Assembly: GCA_031276775.1 (NCBI GenBank)
Contig: JAISML010000228.1
Location: 1-6,495 of the forward strand
Source of the DNA: Eubacteriales Family XIII. Incertae Sedis bacterium
GTDB taxonomy: Bacteria > Bacillota > Clostridia > Peptostreptococcales > Anaerovoracaceae
Length of the DNA stretch: 6,495 nucleotides
Direction: 5' to 3'
Positions 1 through 4,897 of the stretch are shown here, piece after piece. The notes beneath the pieces are model-generated. The model saw only the letters and a list, made by a program, of their open reading frames with translations. It ran no database searches and was not told where the DNA came from. The translations under genes were made by a program, and so were the position numbers. Numbering within the stretch: position 1 is the stretch's first letter; each line of letters opens with the position of its first letter.

Positions 1-1057
1 CGCCTGCGAGCTTGGACAGGAATCGTTCGGCGGCGTCCACGCGGATGATCTTCATGTTGAATTGTTTGCCGTAGACATCCATCACCTGATCGCCTTCACC
101 TTTGCGCAACAGACCGTGATCGACAAAGATGCAGGTGAGATTCCCGCCGATGGCTTTGTGCGTCAACACAGCCGCAACGGATGAATCCACACCGCCTGAA
201 AGCGCACAAATTACTTTGTTATCGCCTACGTACGATTTAATCTCTTCGATTTTTGTTTCGGCGAAATTGTGCATGGTCCAATCGTCTTTGCAACCGCATA
301 CGCGGTACAAAAAATTCTTCAGCAGTTCCCTGCCGAAAGGCGTGTGGTGCACTTCGGGGTGAAACTGCACGCCGTACAATCCCTGCGCGGCGTTTTCCAT
401 CGAAGCGGTGGGGCAATTGTCCGTAAAGGACGTTACGGCAAATCCGGCGGGAACTTCCGCTATGTAATCCGTATGGCTCATCCAGCAATGCTGCCCGTCC
501 GCAATTCCGAAGAACAGATCGCTTGCGCGGGGCGCTTGCGCGCAATACGGCGTGGACGCGCCCGAATCGCGCCCTTTCCGAACGTCAACAACCGTTGCGT
601 CCTCCGGCGAAGCATTGGCGGCGCCGTTCTCTCCCGCGATCGGTGGCGTGGACGCGCCGGCCGTCCCTTGATCCGGCTCCTGATTCTCTGCGGCGCCTGA
701 TCGGTTCAAAACACCGTTTCCCTGATAAATGCGGATTTTCCCGTATTCCTTGGAATCGGGGCTCGCCACTTTGCCGCCGAGCACATGCGCCATGAGCTGC
801 GCCCCGTAACAGATGCCCAGAATGGGAATCCCCGACTCAAAAAAAGAAGCCGGCAGGGTTGGCGCGCCGTCATCGCAGACGCTGCTCGGACCTCCGGTAA
901 AAATAATGCCCCGCGGTTTTTCGCCGCTTTCGATCCGCCGCAAGCTCACGTGATACGGCATTATTTCGCAATAAACCTGCGCTTCACGTACACGACGCGC
1001 AATCAGCTGATTGTATTGTCCGCCGAAATCCACAACCCATATCCCTTCAAAAATCAT
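1..1057 (-). CDS. guaA: GMP synthase (glutamine-hydrolysing), N-terminal part, cut by window edge
   Basis: The enzyme converts XMP, ATP and glutamine to GMP in the cytoplasm, the last step of GMP synthesis. About 352 residues are visible before the left edge. The protein opens with a class I glutaminase domain: a VVDFGGQYNQLIARRV start, GICYGAQLM with the nucleophile Cys83, and VQFHPEV with His233 and Glu235. It continues into the ATP-pyrophosphatase domain with the PP-loop SGGVDSS (287-293) and VDHGLLRKGEG. The start ATG at 1057 matches the family N-terminus and has AGGGA four bases upstream. In E. coli GuaA the triad is Cys86, His181 and Glu183, so the Cys-to-His distance here is about 55 residues longer. 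The excess is a Gly/Ala/Ser/Pro-rich segment, roughly residues 116-178, just before the WMSH motif. It is in frame and has no stop, and the conserved blocks on both sides are intact. guaB lies upstream on the same strand. The C-terminal dimerisation domain is outside the window. Confidence 0.96.
   Translation of the reverse strand, partial: MIFEGIWVVDFGGQYNQLIARRVREAQVYCEIMPYHVSLRRIESGEKPRGIIFTGGPSSVCDDGAPTLPASFFESGIPILGICYGAQLMAHVLGGKVASPDSKEYGKIRIYQGNGVLNRSGAAENQEPDQGTAGASTPPIAGENGAANASPEDATVVDVRKGRDSGASTPYCAQAPRASDLFFGIADGQHCWMSHTDYIAEVPAGFAVTSFTDNCPTASMENAAQGLYGVQFHPEVHHTPFGRELLKNFLYRVCGCKDDWTMHNFAETKIEEIKSYVGDNKVICALSGGVDSSVAAVLTHKAIGGNLTCIFVDHGLLRKGEGDQVMDVYGKQFNMKIIRVDAAERFLSKLAG
549..658. 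repeat. 14-bp direct repeat inside the guaA insert
   Basis: The 14-mer GGCGTGGACGCGCC occurs at 549-562 and again at 645-658, 96 bases (32 codons) apart. Both copies are in the same reading frame of guaA and encode Gly-Ala-Ser-Thr-Pro on the minus strand. They lie within the extra segment of the glutaminase domain, which suggests that this segment grew by in-frame duplication or repeat insertion. The intervening sequence is not obviously duplicated. Confidence 0.75.
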
Positions 1058-1223
1058 ATGTTCCCTAATATGCAGGAATAGCATTGTACGTTGTACGTGT
1101 CCGGCTATTCCGACACCCTTTCTATTACTGCAGAGTTTTAACGTATAATGATTGACAGACGCTGTGGATTGGCTTGTTTCCTTACTTTCTTCAATAACAG
1201 CCTGTTACAATTTGTTTTTACCC

Positions 1224-1249
1224 GGAGATCCACGTTGGAGATCCACGTT
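1224..1249. repeat. perfect 13-bp tandem duplication
   Basis: GGAGATCCACGTT is present twice, head to tail without a gap, at 1224-1236 and 1237-1249. It lies in the non-coding stretch between guaB and guaA. The perfect identity suggests a recent slippage event or a slippage-prone site. Confidence 0.9.
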
Positions 1250-1360
1250 CTTTGGCGGCGAATCCTTCCCCGGCGCAACGGTTGCCGCAGATCCGCATTC
1301 TGACTGTTACCGTCTCTTGCTTGCATTTGCGTTGCGCTTCGCAAAATCCGTTCCGTTTGG

Positions 1361-1458
1361 CGCCGGGACATCAGATCCGGGCGACTGTTCAAGGGCAGGT
1401 ACGCGCCGGCGCAGGGACATCCGGCGAGGGCGACTGTTCAAGGGCCAGTATGCGCCGG
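1361..1458. repeat. 49-bp degenerate tandem repeat, two copies
   Basis: Copy one is 1361-1409 and copy two is 1410-1458, directly adjacent, with 40 of 49 positions identical and no gaps. The best-conserved core is GGGCGACTGTTCAAGGGC, and both copies end in GCGCCGG. The junction forms a perfect 10-bp palindrome, GCGCCGGCGC, at 1403-1412. The 49-base period is not a multiple of three and no coding frame runs conserved through it, so it is probably non-coding. Confidence 0.85.
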
Positions 1459-1546
1459 AGATCTTGAAAAGTTGCAAAGATCGTCGCCCGCATGCCATCT
1501 TTCCGCCCACCGCCCATGCGTTGCGGCAATCGAGCATCCCGTATTT

Positions 1547-3055
1547 TTACCGATTCATGCTCCCGCCGGGTTCTTTCAGGATCACGTCGTGCGCCCCGCC
1601 CTCGACGATGCTCGTCGCGCTCACCAGGGTGAGTTTCGTATTCCTGTGCAGATCGGGGATGTTCGTAACCCCGCAGTTGCACATGGTTGACTTCATCTTT
1701 CCGAGCGATTGGTTCACGTTAGCCTTCAGCGGTCCTGCGTAAGGCACGTAAGAATCCACGCCTTCCTCAAAGGAAAGTTTGTCTTCCCCGCCCATATCGT
1801 AACGTTGCCAATTGCGCGCGCGGTTGGAACCCTCGCCCCAATACTCCTTGACGTAATTGCCGTTGACGTTGAGCCGCGCGGTGGGGCTCTCGTCAAAACG
1901 GGCAAAATATCTGCCGAGCATGATGAAGTCCGCTCCCATGGCCAAGGCCAGTGTCATGTGATAATCGTAAACAATGCCTCCGTCGCTGCAGATGGGGACA
2001 TAATATCCCGTTCGCTCCAAATATTCCCGGCGCGCTTCGGCCACATCCATCACCGCCGACGCCTGACCGCGGCCGATGCCTTTCTGTTCCCGCGTAATAC
2101 AGATGGAACCGCCGCCGATGCCCACTTTGACGAAATCCGCCCCCGCTTCGGCCAAAAATCGAAAACCTTCTTTGTCCACGACATTGCCTGCGCCGATTTT
2201 CACCTTGCCGCCGTATCTGCTCCGCACAAACGCCAATGTCTCCTGCTGCCATTCGGTGAATCCCTCGCTGCTGTCTATGCAGAGAACATCGGCTCCGGCC
2301 TCCACCAAAGCGGGTATCCGCTCACGGTAGTCGCGGGTGTTCACGCCCGCCCCCACGATGTAACGCTTTTGTTCATCCAGGAGTTCGTCGGGATTCTCCT
2401 TATGGCTATCATAGTCTTTCCGAAACACAAAATGCGTCAACCGCCTGCTCTTGTCTATGATCGGCAAAGCGTTGAGTTTGTGATCCCACAGGATGTCATT
2501 GGCCTCCGACAGGCTGACCCCGTCCTCCGCGTAAATGAGATCCTCAAATGGCGTCATAAATGCTTCCACTTTCGTATCCAAAGGCGTTCGGCTCTCGCGG
2601 TAATCGCGGCCGGTGACAATGCCCACGATCTTTCCGTCCGCTGTGCCGTCCTCGGTAACGGCAATGGTGCTGTGACCGCTCTTTGCCTTGAGATCCAGGA
2701 CGTCCTGCAACGTCTGATCCGGTCGGATGTTGCTGTCGGAACGGACAAAACCGGCCTTGTGATCCTTGACGCGCCGTATCATGGCCGCCTGATTCTCGAT
2801 GCTCTGCGACGCGTATATAAAGGAAACGCCCCCTTCTTTTGCAAGCGCAACGGCCATGCGGTCGTCGGATACCGCCTGCATGATTGCGGAAACCAGCGGA
2901 ATGTTGCTGCGCAACGAGGCTTTTTCGCCCGCTCTGTGCTTCACCAAGGGCGCGGACAAATCCACATTCGCCGGGATACAGTCTTTCGACGAATACCCGG
3001 GCACCAAAAGATATTCATTGAACGTCCGCGACGGTTCCTCGTAACAATATGCCAT
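1547..3055 (-). CDS. guaB: Inosine-5'-monophosphate dehydrogenase, Tritrichomonas-like type
   Basis: This cytoplasmic enzyme catalyses NAD-dependent oxidation of IMP to XMP, the committed step to guanine nucleotides. The 502-residue protein is a (beta/alpha)8 barrel interrupted by a CBS-pair (Bateman) domain at about residues 105-220. The active-site loop GIGGGSICITREQKG holds the catalytic Cys319. IMP-binding SDGG is at 357-360, the flap NWQRYDMGG carries Arg418 and Tyr419, and EEGVDSYVPY (430-439) follows. From memory of the Tritrichomonas foetus enzyme, Cys319, Lys310, Arg418, Tyr419 and Glu431 have the same numbers there, and most of the chain reads alike. The start at 3055 (MAYCYEEPSRTFNEYLL) is chosen because it matches that N-terminus and has GAGG six bases upstream. 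In-frame ATGs at 3067 and 3079 would add only a non-conserved extension of up to eight residues. The next gene downstream is guaA, the following step of the pathway. Confidence 0.97.
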   Translation of the reverse strand: MAYCYEEPSRTFNEYLLVPGYSSKDCIPANVDLSAPLVKHRAGEKASLRSNIPLVSAIMQAVSDDRMAVALAKEGGVSFIYASQSIENQAAMIRRVKDHKAGFVRSDSNIRPDQTLQDVLDLKAKSGHSTIAVTEDGTADGKIVGIVTGRDYRESRTPLDTKVEAFMTPFEDLIYAEDGVSLSEANDILWDHKLNALPIIDKSRRLTHFVFRKDYDSHKENPDELLDEQKRYIVGAGVNTRDYRERIPALVEAGADVLCIDSSEGFTEWQQETLAFVRSRYGGKVKIGAGNVVDKEGFRFLAEAGADFVKVGIGGGSICITREQKGIGRGQASAVMDVAEARREYLERTGYYVPICSDGGIVYDYHMTLALAMGADFIMLGRYFARFDESPTARLNVNGNYVKEYWGEGSNRARNWQRYDMGGEDKLSFEEGVDSYVPYAGPLKANVNQSLGKMKSTMCNCGVTNIPDLHRNTKLTLVSATSIVEGGAHDVILKEPGGSMNR

Positions 3056-3212
3056 ACTCTCCCTCATTTCCCCAACCAAAGTCCGTGCCTGCGCATCCTG
3101 CCTTTTGCATCAGGCTGCCGATCGGAAACCGTCCGGTTCCCCCATTGGCAAACAAACACTGCCCCTTTTGTTTCGCCCGCGTTCCGCAACAGGAAACCCG
3201 CGATTGCAATAT
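3056..3212 (-). other. Predicted guaB 5' leader, about 157 nt
   Basis: If the promoter candidate at 3219-3247 is used, guaB mRNA carries an untranslated leader of roughly 157 nt. The leader can form small hairpins, for example GGAACC against GGTTTCC with one bulged base (about 3130-3146). I recognise no purine, ppGpp or PRPP riboswitch and no T-tract attenuator. An 8-bp palindrome, ATTGCAAT, at 3203-3210 lies just past the predicted transcription start. The ribosome-binding site GAGGGAG sits at 3059-3065. Confidence 0.35.
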
Positions 3213-3218
3213 GATGAA

Positions 3219-3247
3219 ATTGTAACATGTTTGCGATCCGCGTTCAA
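3219..3247 (-). promoter_or_regulatory. Candidate sigma-A promoter for guaB
   Basis: On the minus strand, -35 TTGAAC (3247-3242) and -10 TACAAT (3224-3219) are separated by exactly 17 bases. They match the consensus at four and five of six positions. This is the best promoter candidate upstream of guaB and points at it, with transcription expected to begin near 3212. Confidence 0.55.
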
Positions 3248-3412
3248 CCACGCCGATCCACCCGCCATCCGATTTTGTTCATCCGCGCCCGGCGCTTTTT
3301 GTCGCGTCAAACGCATCCGGAATCGGTCGTGACTTGCGATTGCGCTTCCGTCGCTTTCGGGTTTGCCGCTATGCCGGCGGAGCGGATGTTCCGCATTGCG
3401 AAACGCGCATGC

Positions 3413-3442
3413 TTTACACGCATACTGACTTTGGTTTACGAT
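3413..3442 (+). promoter_or_regulatory. Candidate promoter for the FIST-ALDH genes
   Basis: TTTACA (3413-3418, five of six matches to TTGACA) is followed after 18 bases by TACGAT (3437-3442, four of six). Transcription would begin near 3449, inside the palindrome cluster, giving a leader of about 88 nt. A weaker alternative is TTGGTT (3431-3436), 17 bases, then TATGAA (3454-3459). The rest of the divergent region (about 3250-3410) holds no gene or motif I recognise. Confidence 0.35.
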
Positions 3443-3447
3443 GTTCC

Positions 3448-3489
3448 TATCGATATGAATATCGAATTCGATATCACGGCAAGTATCGA
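3448..3489. promoter_or_regulatory. Cluster of TATCGA palindromes, possible operator
   Basis: A perfect 16-bp palindrome, ATATCGAATTCGATAT, lies at 3459-3474. A perfect 8-bp palindrome, TATCGATA, lies at 3448-3455, and a further TATCGA is at 3484-3489. TATCGA or its complement thus occurs five times within 42 bases, directly at and after the predicted FIST transcription start. That is where a repressor would block transcription. The palindromes are seen in the sequence; the operator role is inferred. Confidence 0.5.
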
Positions 3490-3536
3490 AAACGGCAAGT
3501 GTCACCGCTTGCGGAGAGGGCAAAAAGGAGGAAGAA

Positions 3537-4721
3537 ATGTTAAGAACCAATGTGGGATCAAGCGTCAACGCCGATGTGCGCCAAGCGGGAGCGGAAGCGG
3601 CGGCGGCGGCAAAATCCGGGCTCGACGGCGTCAAGCTGGCCTTTGTTTACAGCGGCGTTCAATACGATCAAAAATTGCTTTTGCAATCCGTCGCAGATGA
3701 ATTGCCGGGTGTGCCGCTCATCGGCAACACTTCGTTTACCGGCGTCATCACGCCGGAGGGGTACATCGGCGGCGACGACGGATTTGTGGGCGTCTTTGCC
3801 TTGGCGGGAGACGAACTGACGGTAGGGGTCGCCGGAAGCGCGAAAGAAGGCGATGCCAGGACGACGGGAGCGAAAGTGGCAAAAGCGGCGATTGCGGCGG
3901 CGGGCAAGCCGACCGAAGGCAAGATCGCGCCGCCCGACTATTTCTACATGGTCGCAAACCCGGGCGAGGAAGAATTTTTTCTCAAAGGCGTCGAGGACGT
4001 GATCGGAAGGGTTCCGCTGTTTGGCGGCAGCGCGGCCGACAACAGCATTGAAGGTTATTGGTCCCTGTTCACGCAGGATCTCGTCACCGGAGACGGTGTC
4101 GCGGTGGCGTTTTTCTGGGCGGACGAGCCCGGCGGCTTCGCCAATCTCTTTACGGGCGCGTACAATGAAACGGACAACTTCGGCGTCATCACGAAAGTGC
4201 GCGACCGGCGGACGCTTGTGGAGATCGACGGCGTGCCGGCCATCGAAAAGTACGCGGCGTGGCGCGGACTGAAAACCGACGACCTGTTGGCCGGAAACCT
4301 CTTGGCTGCAACCATCGTCGCGCCTTTGGGCGTCAAGGACAGGTTGGGCGAACTGACCGCCATTCGCCACCCCATGTTCGGGAACGACGATCTGTCCATG
4401 AACATCGGCTCGAATCTCGCGGAAAAGACGACGGTCATACAAATGGAAGGCGACGTCGATCAATTGATCCGCTCCGCGGGCGAGCAGGTCGGCTTGCTCA
4501 TCAAAAAATTGGGAAAGAAACCGGCAGGTCTGCACCTCGTCCACTGCGGCGGACGGCGCGCCGCCATCGCGGATCGGATCGGGGAAGTATACGCCTCCGT
4601 GAAAACTGCGGCGGGCGACATTCCGTTTATCGTGGAGTTCACTTTCGGGGAATACGGATATTTCGACGACGGGAACAATACCACCGGCGGGTTGATGCTC
4701 AGCTTTACCGCGTTCGCTTAA
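3537..4721 (+). CDS. FIST-domain signal transduction protein (FIST_N + FIST_C)
   Basis: The 394-residue protein has no signal peptide, no transmembrane segment and no attached kinase, GGDEF or chemotaxis domain, so it looks like a stand-alone cytoplasmic FIST protein. FIST domains are predicted sensors of small ligands, possibly amino acids, but their biochemistry is poorly known. The FIST_N part (about 28-200) contains LAFVYSGVQYD, GVPLIGNTSFTGVITPEGY (58-76) and VPLFGGSAADN (159-169), the usual paired GxT/S and GGxA/SxD loops. FIST_C (about 215-390) contains APLGVKD (262-268), VHCGGRRAAI (335-344) and FTFGEYG (368-374). The start ATG has a perfect AGGAGG (3526-3531) five bases upstream. An Ala-rich stretch (17-25) lies near the N-terminus. 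The gene is divergent from guaB and followed on the same strand by an aldehyde dehydrogenase. The family call is firm; the ligand is unknown. Confidence 0.88.
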   Translation: MLRTNVGSSVNADVRQAGAEAAAAAKSGLDGVKLAFVYSGVQYDQKLLLQSVADELPGVPLIGNTSFTGVITPEGYIGGDDGFVGVFALAGDELTVGVAGSAKEGDARTTGAKVAKAAIAAAGKPTEGKIAPPDYFYMVANPGEEEFFLKGVEDVIGRVPLFGGSAADNSIEGYWSLFTQDLVTGDGVAVAFFWADEPGGFANLFTGAYNETDNFGVITKVRDRRTLVEIDGVPAIEKYAAWRGLKTDDLLAGNLLAATIVAPLGVKDRLGELTAIRHPMFGNDDLSMNIGSNLAEKTTVIQMEGDVDQLIRSAGEQVGLLIKKLGKKPAGLHLVHCGGRRAAIADRIGEVYASVKTAAGDIPFIVEFTFGEYGYFDDGNNTTGGLMLSFTAFA

Positions 4722-4729
4722 AGCGAACG
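4711..4729 (+). repeat. Hairpin with the FIST stop codon as its loop
   Basis: CGTTCGCT (4711-4718) and AGCGAACG (4722-4729) form a perfect 8-bp stem. The three-base loop is the TAA stop codon of the FIST gene (4719-4721). No T-run follows, so it is not a standard intrinsic terminator. It may stall or protect the transcript end, or modulate read-through into the dehydrogenase gene. Confidence 0.6.
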
Positions 4730-4738
4730 GACGTCATC

Positions 4739-4844
4739 GCGGTTGCGCCGCGCGGGACGTACCGAAGAACAGGTTTCGAGGGGACGCAAATCCCGGGCAG
4801 CATGCGGTTGCGCCGCACGAAACGCATCAAAGAACAGATTCCGA
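4739..4844. repeat. 41-bp direct repeat, copies differing only by transitions
   Basis: Copy one is 4739-4779 and copy two 4804-4844, offset by 65 bases, so they are not in the same codon frame. They align without gaps at 33 of 41 positions, beginning with an identical GCGGTTGCGCCGC and sharing AAGAACAG. All eight differences are A/G or C/T transitions. Both copies lie between the FIST stop and the dehydrogenase start, outside any supported coding region. Confidence 0.75.
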
Positions 4845-4845
4845 A

Positions 4846-4871
4846 CGGCGGCGGCATTTTGGACGCCGCCG
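4846..4871 (+). promoter_or_regulatory. GC-rich hairpin upstream of the dehydrogenase ribosome-binding site
   Basis: CGGCGGCG (4846-4853) and CGCCGCCG (4864-4871) form a perfect 8-bp, all-GC stem around a 10-base loop. It ends 15 bases before the AGGAG at 4887-4891. It has no T-run, so it is more likely an mRNA structure, such as a processing barrier or translation modulator, than a terminator. Confidence 0.45.
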
Positions 4872-4897
4872 GCGGAACGGAGAAGCAGGAGAAGCAT

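Larger units (their letters stand above)
1058..1546. other. guaB-guaA intergenic region, no gene recognised
   Basis: These 489 bases separate the guaB stop from the guaA start. Short open frames occur on both strands, but none resembles a known protein or has a good ribosome-binding site. Two tandem duplications are present and listed separately. A small bulged hairpin (arms 1097-1104 and 1110-1116, GTGTcCGG against CCGACAC) lies about 40 bases upstream of guaA. It has no T-run on either side, so it is not a convincing terminator. No intrinsic terminator follows guaB and no strong guaA promoter was found, so read-through from guaB is plausible. A perfect TATAAT at 1144-1149 on the plus strand has no matching -35 box. 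I did not recognise a purine or other riboswitch. Confidence 0.6.

Noticed and set aside
269..700. Plus-strand open frame of 143 codons as a separate gene
   Set aside because: It is antisense to the glutaminase domain of guaA, whose conserved motifs are continuous across the interval in one frame.
1144..1149. Perfect TATAAT on the plus strand as a promoter
   Set aside because: No -35 match at 16-18 bases upstream and no gene downstream on that strand before 3537.
1138..1392. Possible 84-residue small protein on the minus strand between guaB and guaA
   Set aside because: No convincing ribosome-binding site, Arg/Gln-rich translation, no recognised family, and it runs through the 13-bp duplication.
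1361..1458. CRISPR array
   Set aside because: Only two directly adjacent degenerate 49-bp copies without unique spacers, and no cas genes in the window.
1709..3214. Open frame of 501 codons on the plus strand, antisense to guaB
   Set aside because: It runs opposite an unmistakable guaB, shows no recognisable domain and is rich in His, Arg and Pro, as expected of a shadow frame in GC-rich DNA.
3558..4544. Open frame of 328 codons on the minus strand, antisense to the FIST gene
   Set aside because: Arg/His-rich translation with no motif; the plus strand encodes clear FIST domains with a perfect ribosome-binding site.
4259..4897. N-terminal extension of the aldehyde dehydrogenase frame, or a FIST-ALDH fusion
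   Set aside because: The extension reads the FIST gene in a different frame and gives Arg-rich non-protein-like sequence. The family N-terminus and a good ribosome-binding site begin at 4898. FIST itself ends with a stop at 4721.
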